From Eopsaltria australis (lineage: Eukaryota > Chordata > Aves > Passeriformes > Petroicidae): a DNA stretch of 64,000 nucleotides. This document shows, in pieces, positions 1 to 13,700 of the stretch. Under the pieces are notes generated by a model. That model saw nothing but the letters and a program-made list of their open reading frames with translations. It was not told the DNA's origin and ran no database searches. A program made the position numbers and the translations under genes. The stretch is from contig JAVTVJ010000040.1 of the NCBI GenBank assembly GCA_034509425.1, positions 9,656,402-9,720,401 on the forward strand. Direction: 5' to 3'. The first letter of the stretch is position 1. The number at the start of each line of letters is the position of its first letter.

Positions 1-3000
1 CATGCTCAGGCTCTAAGAATATATTTCTTCTCTTTACTGGTAATACATCAAAATCTTTAGAATTAGAAATGCCCACCCTTTTTTTTCCCTCTTATTTTAG
101 GCAATGGCTTACCTGCAAAAAAAAATCCATGTATTGATCATTTGGATAAGGGGAGTGCACTGTTCTGGGACATAGCATTTTCATGCCATAAATTGCATTC
201 CAAAGCAAATGAAGATTGAGATTTCCTCACAAGTAAGAGCACTGTGATGTGAATGAATTCATCACAGACGGGGGCCAGCTCAAGAACTTGAAGGAATAAT
301 TTTTAGTGTAAAATCTACTATTGGATTTTCATTAAGTTTAAAATTAACACAATTTATTTCCAAATAGTATCAATCATAGTTACCACAGTTCTGCTGCTGA
401 TTGCTCTGATACATTCATCACCCATTTGGAACCTAAATAGAAACTTAACATACTCACAATGGTTTGTTGTCAATTGACAAAGATATTACTAAAACAAAAC
501 AAAAATTAAGTTGCAGCTTGAAATGATAAAAACTATACAGTCAATATTTCAGTCATGGTTTAAAAATCTGATTACATAAAGGTATATAATCAGAGTGGAA
601 GTAGAGGCATGGGGCGACAAACAGCATCTAATCCCTCTGTGAAGTAACTTCAATAAACTTCTCTGCAGTTATACCACTGCCAGGATTAGCCCACAAACTT
701 TGAATTAAAGTATGAACCATGCTCTGACAACATTATTGTAATTTTTTCATTTTAATCCTTGATGAGAGAAAGAAATTGTACAGACTCCAGGAGCACAAAA
801 ATAATTGTTACATTTATGATTCTCCAATTATGGCTTATGGGGACTGCTTCTTAGCCATCTCTTTGGTCTTATGAAGGTTTTATAACAAGGCTTTTGAATA
901 AAACAAGTGTTTTCAACAGCTCTAGCAAAATAATGACATACTTTTGTAGAGGAGGAATTTTCATTTCACTTTGATTCATGTTACAACTTATAGAGAATCA
1001 ACCTTCTATTTGTTCAGATAGCTTAATCCTCACTTATGTTCTTAGTTTAAGTGGATACAAAGAAAAAAACCCTCCTAGGACTGGTCTTTTCTATTTCCAC
1101 TTCTCCTTATGGCATTGTTGGAAAGAGGACATACTTTAAAAGGAATGAAGTCTTAAACAGAGAAGAAATGCAAATCCTGTTGTACACTCTGCTTAGCCTG
1201 AACTACTGTCATTGGGGTCCAGGCTAGAAAAAGGTCTTCTTTACATCTAGGCTGAGACAGTCAACCCTGAACTCAGTCACAAGTTATCTTGATCAGGTCA
1301 GCAGGAAGGGATTGCTAAGGGATTCAACATCCATTTGCTTTACAGGTGATGCTGACTTCTTTAGAAAAGCAGAAAAATTAGTAGTTCATCAATTTTCCCA
1401 AGAAATGTTGCCGATTCTCTGCCTGATCTGATAGACTACTGTGCATGAAGATTCTATACCCAAACACAGAAAAAAACAGGAATCAAAATGCAGAACTGGC
1501 CAAGATTACATAATTTATTTATAAATTACAAGATTATTAATAAATCATAGATGATATTATATATTATATGATGAGTTAATCTGACTTTCCCCCACAGAAC
1601 TTTAACAACAGATTCCTATACCAAGTCTATAATATCTCAGTGATCTATAGCCTGTATCTGAGAAAAATATTCACTATTGGTTCAAAGAATCAGGCAATTG
1701 AAAAGATCATATTCCAAGTTGTGGATTAATCACCCTCAGTACTAAAACCAGAGATCTTGTTTGTTGGTCTTATCTTCTGATTATTGGATCTCATTATGGT
1801 TTTCTACTGCACTTACTACTGAGGACTTACCTCCACAAATATCTTCCTTACATAAGTGTAAATCATAATCAGTTCACCTCTGAATATCCTCTTTGGAGAA
1901 TCAAAATACATGTCATTTCTTACATCTCTAAATTTATGGTATATTTACAGACTTGAAACTTTTTTGTTAAATCTTGGTGAAAGATTTGTGACAAGGGCCT
2001 TAAGACTTCCCTGGTTTTCAGTATCCTTCTTGGAGGTATTCCAGCCTGATTTATTAGTAGTCCCATAAATATCTCCCCAACACTGAACAATATGGAAGAT
2101 CAGTTTCCTGTTCATACTTGATATTTCTTCCTTTCACACCTAACCATTGTGTTTGTCCTCTGTCCTTAGCACTTCCCAGTGATTTGCTCATTCAGTGTCT
2201 AAGCATACCGTCACCCTTTTTTCAGCCATACATATTTTAGGAACAACACTTGATTTCTTTTTTTCTTTTTTTTTACCACAATTCACCCAATTTTGCTAAC
2301 ACATGAGTCGTTCTGATGAAACTCTGCTGTTATTAAAGAGGCACAACTCAAAGAGCCAAATCCCAACCAGCATTAATGTACAGAGCTGCCCTTGGCAACT
2401 CATGGTGTGACACCAACTGACACAAATGCAAGATCTGGCCTCATGCATTCAACACAAGACATTCTTAAAGCGATTTCTCCCACAGTCCCTCACATCCTTT
2501 TCTACCAGATAGGACATAAAGAGGGCGAGAGTTCCACTGAGTTTCCCCCCAAACACATCTGGAATGTAGGTAGATGCTTTTCACCTGCTTGATCTGCTTG
2601 TCACCATCTAAGAGACCTGACCTGCTGACATGGAGGCGCAGTTAATTGCTAGGAAAGAAGGATACTGCAGATTTCTGTTCTTTAGTGTAGTAAAACTTAT
2701 TGATTCTGCCTAGCACTTCATCCATCATGCAGAAAAACACTAAAAAAAAAATAATCTAAACTTATGTCGCACTTACATTTGTGCAACCCAGTGGATAATG
2801 ACAGGTTTTCTTTTTTATCCTGATAGTTACTTTAAGTTCTAACAAAAATACATTTTTATAACATGCCCCTTTCTAAACTGATAAGCTTTTCAGCTCCAGA
2901 AATCCTTTTGGTTAATAAGGGTCATCAGCGGGGACTAAAGAGGGACAAAGATTTTAATGTGAAATCAGGGACAGCAATGAGAAGCAAGACACTTGAGAAG

Positions 3001-6000
3001 TCTGCCAATGTTCATGCCATAGAAAATAATGGACCTACATTTAAAAATTATAGCCCTATTAAAGCACGGAGATATTGCACTAAAGGTGTTAAAATAACCA
3101 ATTAAACATGCAGTCTTACTCCTGCAAAAATAGAGAGCATTTCTGTGGAAAAAAATACCACTTTCAAGAATCCACCATGACTGCTAGAAATCAAAATAAA
3201 TAAATAGTTTTAATTGGAAAAAGAATATTTGAAACCACAGTGCACAGTTTTGTGGGCAAAGCAAATCTGTTAGCCAGTCTTTTAATAAGCCCACATTGCA
3301 CTGGATTCAATTTAGCTTTTCTGCGAACACGGACATAACCTGTAAATAATTTAACACACTTCTGGTAAAGCAGGAATGTTGTAAATAAAAGGTAAACTAA
3401 TAAAACAAAAGCAGTGCTTTGTTTTTGCAACTAGAGGGTAAACTAATGGAAAAGATTGCTATCACAGCACAAATTATGAAAATGTTATACACACAGAAAT
3501 CATGAGATCAAAAATGTACTATTCCAAGAGAGGTATTAGCTTTATCATGCAGCATAATGCAAATGACATGTTTTTCATTTAGAATGGCTTTTATGTGAAG
3601 TGTGTGTTCTCAGTCCAGCTCAGCAGCATTGCTGTGGGAATTTCACCTTATGAAATTCTTCACTGCGTTTCACTACAATTCTTTCCCTACATTTATTTTT
3701 TTCCCAAGACAGAAGCAGTGCACATTTGATATATGTTCTGAACATGAAACCAGAACTTTCATACACTCTGTTGTAAGTATAGCATGTTACTGTAACAAAA
3801 TTCAATGTATTTATTTAAATGAAGAATGAGTGATAGCTTGTAATTGCAAGGGGGTGGAAAAGCACTTTGCATTAGTTAAGCTACGTTGGTGTGTTACAGG
3901 TTTCACTTGCTGATTATTCCAAGCTTTGCACTGAGTGAAGGTGACAGAGGTTATGGAGCACCAGCCCACAGAGGCATGAACAGCCAGCTGCCAGGGTCAC
4001 CTGCTGCTCTCCTAAATTTCTGTCTGGGCAGGCTCCTATGGCTAACCCAGGGCACAGCACAGGCAACCTGCACTGAATGCATTTGCTGCATTGGCAAGAG
4101 CAGCATAGCCCTGTTGGGTCAATGCCAGCTGGTGAGGGACACACAGTGTGTCAGCTGAGGCTGACTGAGCTGCCAGCAGCTCTGCACACCTCTTCCAAAG
4201 ACTCCTGGGGGCTCTCCCTGAAGGCAGCAGGACACCAAATCTGCTCCCTCCTGACCCCTCAGGGCACGAAGCCCCACCTGAGTCAGCCCAACAAGCCTAG
4301 ACACTGACTGGCCCCTTTCCTGGAGAAAGGATAGCCTCCCTGGGCTCCATCAGTTCCCAGCATTCAGTGTCCAGACAGCCTGGGCACTTTCTTCTCCTGA
4401 AGTACCCCCACATTATTTCCTTTGCCCTTCAACCCCACTCTTCTCTGTCTAGAAGCTGATTACAGGCCCAGGGAGGTTCCAGTTGCCAGCACATTTCTGG
4501 CTGCATTTGTCACACTCCCGCTGCACTGTGGGTCTGCAGACAGACCCCTTTTGAACAACCCCGGAGGCCAGTGCTGCTCCAGCTCAAAGGAAAGGCACTT
4601 TGAGGAGCACAGGCATCCTCTATGGGATACTTCCCCTATTTGTCAAGCTCTCATTACCTTCCTTACATAAATCTTTCCAGTTTCCTTTCCACACACAGTG
4701 GAAACTTAAACTGGGCCTGCCTCCACTGTTAAACTTCCACTGAAGGCAAAACTTTGAGTTTATTATATTCTGCCTCTTGAGAAAAGCAAGGATTTGAATA
4801 CTAAATAGAGCTCCATAATCCATAGCCATGTAATTGTATGTTATGCCAGTAACTTCTGTTAACAACGGAATGCAGGCAGAGGCACCAAGCTGACATGGAG
4901 ACAGAGGCTGCTGCTGGAAAAATCAGGGGGGGAAAGGATGTTTAGGAGGAAAGGGGGAGGGAGGAAAAAGGAGTGTCACTGAGAAATATGTGAGCCCTGG
5001 AAAAGCAGTAATGGAGAGCTGCTGGGAAAGTAGGAAGCTAAGACAGACTGGTCAAGGAGGCTTTGTGGCAATATTGTGATGGGAATCCTGAAAGAGCCTG
5101 CTGTACATCTCTAGTAAATGTGGGAGAGTTTTAGACAACTGGTAGTGCAGGAGCACATGGTAGAAGAAAGGCAGATGAAGTCTCCGGTGAGGAACTCGAG
5201 CAGAGGCAGAAATAAGCTTGAGAGATGTTGCCTTCTGACCTGTCCAGCATGGAGTACGCACACAGGGCTGCAAATGTTCATTTACATCAGGATGCAGGGG
5301 CTGTGGGAAGATGGTGGGGCTGGATGTGAAGACCTAGCAGAAAAGGCAGGATTTTCTTGCAGAGTTGTGAGCCTTGCCAGGCATCTGGGCTGAGCTTTGC
5401 TACAGAGCTGCAGATTCTGTGTTTCTCGTATGGTGATAAGCTCACACAAGCAGCAGTGAAGGCACTGGAATGTGTCTGCTTTTCTTATTTCCTTTATACT
5501 ATATGTCCCTTCTCATTAGACATGAGAGGATCACATTTCCAGTTTAGGATGCATGAGTGAGAACAAGGACAGAAAGATAAGAGAATTGTGCAAAGCCTCA
5601 TCCCTCTGCTTTTTTATTACCCTTGTCATCTATCAAGAGACTGACTGCTTCTTTTGCTTCTGCTTTTTTCTTTTTCCCTCCAGCATATTTGTAAATGTTA
5701 TTTACTTATTGTCACTAGCTCCTTCGGGCTGTCTACTTTAATTTTATATCACAAATTGTGACCGGCAGCATTTTGCTGCTGCTGCTGCTTTCTTTATTAA
5801 TTTGTATCTTACTGCTTCAGCAACAACAAACAGTCTTCAGCCCTCCCATAATTTGTGCTCCATTTTGGATCAAAATCTCACAGGAATATTGATAGAATCC
5901 CAAGCCTAGCAGGAATTGCTATGGGATACCCACACTTCTGATTCAAATCCTGGGCCCTTTTACACAGAGGAAAAGATTATGCAACAGTATCATTATCAGC

Positions 6001-7640
6001 ACTATCACATTTCTCTTCACATCACTAAGCATCATCATCGGCATACTCCTAAACGTTTTGCAAGCATTTAGAGCTTCCACAGTTCAAGTATGTTATATAG
6101 ACTTAAAAATAATGCTTTACCCTTTAAGCACTTCGGACAGAAATTTTTTTCTGAGTGTTGAACAGTTCAGAAAATCTTCCTTGAGCCAATTTACCATGCA
6201 GGATTTATGCCATAAGAATTATTATTCTATTCATGTGACTGGCCTTGTCAAATTTCTCTAGAGTCAACATGTCCATGTTTATGTACCACTGAATTGACTA
6301 TCTTTTATCTGTGAATACGGTAATGGGATTAGAGGCTTGACTCTCTACTTAATACTCTGTTTCTGACAGTTCTCATTCCTAATTCTCTTAATTTGGACCA
6401 TCACATTATCTACAGCCAGCCTGTAAACCTGAATGTGATGCTCTGATTATTAAAAATCATTGAAATAATCTTCTCTTTCCACGCTTGATCTTCTTTAAAT
6501 ACCCATGTCTTGCCACAAATAAAATTTGTAAGAGCAACTCTTAGTCCTGTCTTTGTGCAGTAGTGCTAATAAAAGCAATAAAAAGTATAGTTTTTGTCAT
6601 GAAAAACTTGTTTGTGTGTGCAGAATAGGTATTTAGCTATATTATGGGATGTTTATTCCTGTCTCATACTAGTAATAATGAAGAACCTGTGTTCTATGAA
6701 GGGAAGTTCTCCAGACATATTTGGCTACAGGGATCCCCAGAAGGCACACAGTATTGCAGCAGCTCTGGATTTCTATTCTTTTCCACTAGCATGAATTGAA
6801 ACTACAGCCTCTACAGTACAATACATTACATTAAAACATAAAACAGATATAGCTATGGGGAGTAAGAGGAAGGAAGAAAGGCCAGAAATCTGTGATATTA
6901 ATCCAAAAGAATTAACTTGTTTTCAAATGTGTTTAATTCCTATAGGCTTGAGTTACTATGTTTTAAAGCACCACTCTTTTTCTTAAAGGTATTAGTCAGG
7001 GTACAGGAGCTTCAAGATAAAAATAAGATTGGATAAATGTGCCTGTGGCTCAGATCAACACCCGTTAAGCAAAAATCTGCCTGTCATTATGCCTGCTTTG
7101 TATGCCATCACTGTTGATCCCTGAGTGCAAGGATTCATGGCATTATCACAGCTTCCTTCTCTAGACCTAAATGCTGGCTTCACCACCATTTGTTTTTTTA
7201 TTATTATATAGTAGGAAAATTGAACGACTCACACTGCCCACACACACTGGCTGATGCATTTGTACTCAGCAGTCAGAGCCAAAGGTTCTCTAAATGATAC
7301 ACAGAGTGATGCTTTGAAAATTCACTATAAAATGAGATCCCCCTCTCATTTCTAAATTACTGTTCTTCCTACTTGCAAATGCGTATGAGGCATCCACACT
7401 AGGAAACAAGCTTTTTTGCTCTGGCAAGGCTGACCATCCAAATGAGGACTTTTCTTTCCCCCATCACATCATCAATTTAAAAAGAAAAAAAAACCCTCTC
7501 TGTAGGATTTGTTGCACTAGAAATGTATAGTGAAAACATCATAAAAAGTCTATTAATGACTATTAATTATTAGGGGATTTAAAGTAATTTCTGTAAAACA
7601 TTATTACATTTTTATTGAACTTGTTCAGGTTTTTTAATAG
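1..7640. other. intergenic DNA, no gene seen
   Basis: This AT-rich stretch lies far upstream of MAP3K7. The open frames in it are all short (under about 95 codons), overlap on both strands, and show no recognisable domain. A more GC-rich patch at about 3.94-4.62 kb and a short GCT run near 5.77 kb stand out, but I cannot assign either to a gene or a named repeat. No RNA gene was recognised. Confidence 0.6.
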
Positions 7641-7790
7641 ATTTTAAGGCTAGAAGGGACTACCGGATCATTTAATCTGCCCTCCTGTATTAGTCATAAA
7701 ATAGCATCCAGTTAGTCCTGTCTTGAGCCATTTGCATTTGTCTGAGTCACACACACCTTTCAGTTTCAGCTCATCCATTCTGAGAGATCC
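7641..7790 (-). repeat. ancient CR1 LINE 3' fragment
   Basis: The + strand carries the signature of an old CR1 3' region read in reverse: AAGGCTAGAAGGGACTA, then GGATCATTTAATCTGCCCTCCTGTAT, then CATCCAGTTAGTCCTGTCTTGAGCC, shown here in short pieces of one block. The order matches the old CR1 group shared by birds and turtles. The sequence is heavily diverged, so the insertion is old. Ends are approximate. Assignment is by recalled similarity, without an alignment. Confidence 0.6.
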
Positions 7791-10700
7791 CTGGGTAGAA
7801 TTCCTTTTTCAAAATATGGATGGAAGTCACATTTGAATTGGAAAGAAAGGAATCCTGTCACTGCTTTTTTCTAGAGAAAAAAAGGATAGAAATTATGAGA
7901 AATACAATTCCTGTAAAGCATTTGAAAACATGGAAATACTGATTACCAGGATTCCTCTTAGAAAGTAAAGCTATAAATTGTTATCTGTTGTCCCGTAAGC
8001 CACAACAATCTGTCCCATGGCCTGAACTAATTATAGTGATCTAATTAGGTCACAATTTTTAAACTAGCAAGTCATAAGACCTCTCATATTTTTGAGGTGT
8101 CTCCTTCGGTATGAAACCAATTGCATCCCAGAAGTGCCTACTTTTCTTCCTTAATTAATGAAGAAAGACGATTAGCTCAGTTACAGACAGCTGTGCTTGG
8201 GCAGATGAGTCTTATTCACAATGACTTGGTATTTAGCTGTCAAAAGGAACAAAAACTAGAAGACCATTATGTAGCATTCCTCTGCTTCATATAAAGCTTA
8301 TAAAGTGAATATGAGAACCTGGGATAAACTGCAAATTTAACCTATTAAAAGGTCTGACAGGTATTGCTGTCCTGCCTAGAAGGAAAAGTCATCATGAGGA
8401 ACAGGCTAAAACATTCCTTATTCAGGGTTAAAAGCACCTAAGAAGTACCAATGAGAAAAATGCTTATCCTTCAAATGAATCCTTAGAAGGCAGAAAACAA
8501 TTCCCTCAAAACTTTGTCAGCATCTATGTGCACCCATGAAACAGCTGGACCAGGCAATAAGGGCAATAATCCAGCAGCAACACACAGCACAGTGCAGCCT
8601 TCACTGTCCACCGCTCTTGCTCAAGCCATGGCTGCACCTCTGTGGTGGCTGAGCCCACTGACAGCCACCCCAAACTGCTAATGGGTCACACACCATTGTG
8701 AAGTGGAAAAGATGCCACAAGTGGCCATACCTCTGCTATTGTTAAGGAAAATGCTGGGGAGTGGGGGAAGGCAAATATACTGACCTCTCACCCCCACAAG
8801 CCAAAAATAGCCTGTATTTGAAAAGTGACTGGACAACCTGGAACCTGTGAGACACAGAGGATTATGTTGGAGGTTCTGCAGCAGACTTCAAAAAGTTTTA
8901 GTTACTATGCAATAACCTTTCTTTGACCCTGCATGCCCACAGTATTTAGTTTAGGTTTGGATTTTTCACGCACACAAAGCTCCCAAGGAGCCATATCCAT
9001 CAATAATGCTTTCTTTTATCTCTGATTGGTTAAAAAACTCCATCCTAAGCAAGTCCAGCTTAGTTATACATGCCATCAACAACTCCCATCTGGATTGTAC
9101 CAGTGCATTTTATTTGAACATGAAGTAATCAGACCTTCAGAGATACCTACTAGCTGATTACAGTGAACAAATTATATTACTTTCTCCACTGACTCCACAA
9201 AATATTGAATTAAGCTCAAGATTGCAGTGTTTATATTCAAAGTACTCCTGGGACCTCACAAAGTTCTGTCACAATGAAGCCTTATGGTGTAAGAAGAAAA
9301 GTTATTTGCCTGAAAAAGAACTGCTTTGTGGTCTAATTTGCAGCTCCTGGATCCCACCAAGCATCCCACCACTTCCTCCAAAGTGTATTTTATACTTACC
9401 TAAAAAAATAAAGATTATATAAAAAACAAAGCTTATGAACAATCACCCCTTTTCACCAGGGGTGAACTGAGAGAACAAATGTTATTTGTGGCAGTAAATA
9501 TTTCAGGATTTTGATGACAGTAAAGCTGCTACCACAGTGACCATGTTCTAGATGTCGCCATCTCTGACAAAAATTGTCATCTTCAGACAGATTAATAATC
9601 ATAGAAATTACATTAATTCTTCTTCCTTTGCTACTTACTATTCAGCTACTCTTTTCCTGACTTTTATTGCAGTTAGAGCTCTGGAATGGACCAGAGAAAG
9701 TATATGCAAACAATCTATTCTATTCATAAGGAAATAAAATGGCAATATGTGCAGTGACTAACTTGCTTCTATGAGAAGTCGCAATTTCTCAGGCAGACAC
9801 ATGAAGGACAGATTTTCCCCAGTTTACTTCTGCTTAGGAAAGACTCACTTGTCCCCCTTCTGCACCAGACCACTCCTGAGGTTTATTGCTAACTGAAAGA
9901 TTATATCTGTAATAATATTTTCCTACAAGGCAGTGCCCACCAGGAATAACAGATTAAATCGTGTTCGAGCTTAGACAACTGTTAGCACACACCACAAGAA
10001 TTCGTTCCTGCCAGTTTTAATGATTCTGTCCGAGTGTTTACAGAGCCTGTTTCACGAAAGTGCTAACTTGCTTTGCAAACCTTTCACACATAAGAAACTG
10101 GGGAAGGAGAGAAAGAGAAAGAAAGAGAAAAAAACAATTTTCCACACAGAGAACAAAGATGCAAAAATTTTACTGACTATAAGTGAAATACTGGTACTAA
10201 TTGTGCATGGGGATTTTGGGGAATTTGCAAGGATCATCTGGCCCAAAACAGATTCTGTGTTTTCCTCATTTTTCAACCACCTTTAGGAGAGTGTTACCTC
10301 CAAAGGCTGGATTTCAATTTGTCCAGTGAAAAGGGGAAAGGCAGAGTGACTCTCGGGTGGGGAGGACCGTAAGAGGAGGACCTGGCAGCCGTCAGAGCAC
10401 ACAGCCATAAACAGCACTTCCCAAAGAGCCAAGGCAGGGGAACAGTAAGCACTGTTCCTGAAACCAAATTCATCAATGTCAGTGTCGTCCTTGCTAGCTC
10501 AGATGCACAGCTTTCAGCTGGCATATTTATTATTAATTATTATTAAATTTATTTATTTAAGTGTGCTTTGCATAGATAGACACATTGTCAGTCACCAAGG
10601 ACTTAATATCTAAATTAGTTAGGACAAACAAACAAGGGATGAAACAACACTGTAACAAAGAGTATGTGAGGGGATTACTAATGAAGAGAGAAAGAGAGAA

Positions 10701-13700
10701 GTAATTGTTTGAAGTGGTGAGTTAAGTGAGTCTTTAAAGAAGAACCCACAGATTTCAAAACCAGTGATTATGATCATTAAAATAATCTAGGACAACCATT
10801 TTATATTATGCCAAAACCAGGCTGTAATGTCAAAATGGACATTGACTGAAATATTTCAACCTAGGTCTTGAACCCACCTCACAGGTAGAATTCAATTCCA
10901 TGTCTATTCACCTCTTTCTGGGATTATTTTGCTTCCTGAAGAATAGGAAAAAAATACTCAGAAGATGAAGACAAAGAGGTTTTCCTGATATTGGAAAAAG
11001 GATCCAAATTCTAAAGAGCAGTAAGAAGAAAAGAGAAGGCAAGGGAATAAATGAAGCAAGTAGATTTAGAGGGAACCAGAGTATGCCTGCTCAGGTGAGA
11101 AACACACAGGGTGATCATAGGGTAATTAGCCTTACAGGGTTTTGGTGAGCTAACTATGAAAAGGGCTGGAGGCAGAAAGACAGTGCAGTGTTAATATTAT
11201 ATGTTTAGAGTAGCTGAGAAGGATAATAACTGTATCAGCAAAGCACCACTAGATAAAACAACGAAGAATGAGAAGGGCATGAAGGCCAAATGAGATCTAA
11301 AATGTCTTTGGCTCCTTAATTAAAGAGAGACTTTTATCTGAGGTCTTTTCCATTTCCAAATAGAACAGACCAGTAATTTCTATCATTTATTAGATAAACC
11401 AGAATCCATTCTTCAGTGGGTGACTAGATATATGTTTGAATTCTTCCAAAAAATGATAAAAGCAGAAGAGGAATGTACAAGGACTCCCAAGCTTTGAAGG
11501 TCAGCTACTTCACCCTGGAGCATCATGTAGACTTGGTTAAAGCAACTGACAAAGAAATTGCAGGAGAATAAGAGACTTTCCAAAGGTCATTTTACTGGAT
11601 CTATTCCCTCTTAAGTACATTATTAAAAAAATTCTTTTCATCTTGATCCTGCTGTCCCCTTTGGTGGTCATCTCCAATTGGCAACCCTTCAATTTCTTTC
11701 CATAATACGAAATCTGTTCTTTAGTAAAGGTTCTCTAAAGCCCAAAATGGCTCATAAAACACTGGGGTTTCTGGTTGCTTTACATCAGAGTCTGCAGATG
11801 TTTCAGAGTGCATGTGAGCTGAGTCTGGCCTGTGCAGGTGTGAGTCCAGCTTAATAGTTTTCTTAGGCTTCAGAAAAGGACCATTTAGGAATAGAAACCA
11901 AAACTGGAAGCCAGAGGGCAAATATTTTCAATGTCTGCTACCCTTTGTGTGATATTCCTCTGCTTTCAGAAGTAGGATTCTTAAAATTGTTTTGTATGGC
12001 TTTGATTCAAACTCTGAAGTGCATTTCTATAACAAAGAAATGCTGTTACTGGGATCTAGTGTCATGGGAAACAAGATTCTCAGATTATAGGGCATAGGCA
12101 CACCTCCCTTTCCTGCTTGTAGCTACGTAGCTCACTTTTCCCCCTGCAAAGATGACTTGTGGCACTGACAGCAAACTCTGACATAGAAAAATGATGTCGG
12201 AGAAGCATTTAATCTTTTTTCACCTGTTCTTTATGAACTCTAAGTCCTGGAAACAAGAACCATACCCATGTTATTAAATATCCCTACCAGCAATCCTATC
12301 CATGTACTACTGGCAAACCACTCCAGTGTGATTCCTTCGAGCGTATTTCTCCCATACTGCAGTCTCAAGAGCCTGGCTAAGACACATGCTTATTCTTGTT
12401 AGATCTCATTCAAGCACATTTGAGACATTGCTCCCAGGTCCAGAACACTTTTCCCAGGGCACTGGATATATTTTACTCTCATGAAGAATTAATATTATTA
12501 TCTCCAACAAGAAAAAAATGGAAATCTAAAAAAAGCCCACAGAAAGTGTTATTTTAAGCATGCACATTTGCAGGAAAGTCCCAGAATTCAGGGAACTTCT
12601 TTGTGATAAGGAAAAATCGTAGGAAGAAAGAAGCTTTCATCAACAATAATAGATGAAGATTGTTCAAAAGCAGAGCCAAAAGCTGAAAATGCTGGTATGT
12701 CATTTTCCAAGTAGGGTGTACAGACATTTAATAGACCATAACTTCATGCTTTGAGAAGATATAATCATAGAGAAATTCTTTGCTTGGGATCTGATGCCTA
12801 AAGAAAGGGTGCCCATTTGTAAATGTACAGAATGTCTGAGTAGAAATGCCTTGTGTGCCTCGTCTTATCCTGCTCTCATGTTACCTCTGGCACAGTAATA
12901 TGACCACAACACTTGTAACAGACCCCACAGATCTGCTTTGCAAGCACCACTTGTCAGGAGACCAATGTGCTTTCAGTTCTTTTAGTCCCTATCATTTAGT
13001 CCCTATGTGTTTCCATGCCTCCCACACCCTCATCTCAGTGTTGGAAAGTCACATATTTCAAAAGGAGGAGTATCTCCTGTCCTGTTTTCATCCTAGCAGG
13101 ACCAATTCTATCCTCTGACCTAGAGGCCATGAAGAGCAAGCTGTGAACATTGACAAGTCCTGCTTGTGGATTCAAGGCATTCACTCTGCCTCCATAAAGG
13201 TTGTATGGTGCCACATGGTTGCACCCCCTTAATTTGGAACTCACTTGGGGTCTCTCTCATTCCTAATCCATGTTGTTGTCCCTGGCCAAGCACAAGAACT
13301 TAGAGTGGGATGTTGTTCGAAAGGAAGATTTGAAAGGTAATAGCCACACTCAGCTCTCCAATGTGTTTCTTCCATTCATGAAGAATATACAGAAAACCCA
13401 GAGGAAACTAAATTACTTATCCTTAGAAAGCTCTTAGATACCACTAAATAAGGCATAGACCATTGAACAATTTTTAACAATAGTTAAATATGAGCCTCCA
13501 TATGTATTAATTTTTTATTATTTTTTTATACAAGTAGAGCCCATTTTGATGTTCCCTCCTGCTTTTAAGTATAGATTGTGCATGACACTTGACAACTTGT
13601 ACAACCAGCATCTGTAGGGAAATGGCTTTATCAAGCTGCCTTGGTATATCCATGCACAGGGGGTGAATAGAAACAGCCACACAGAGAAACACAATGGATG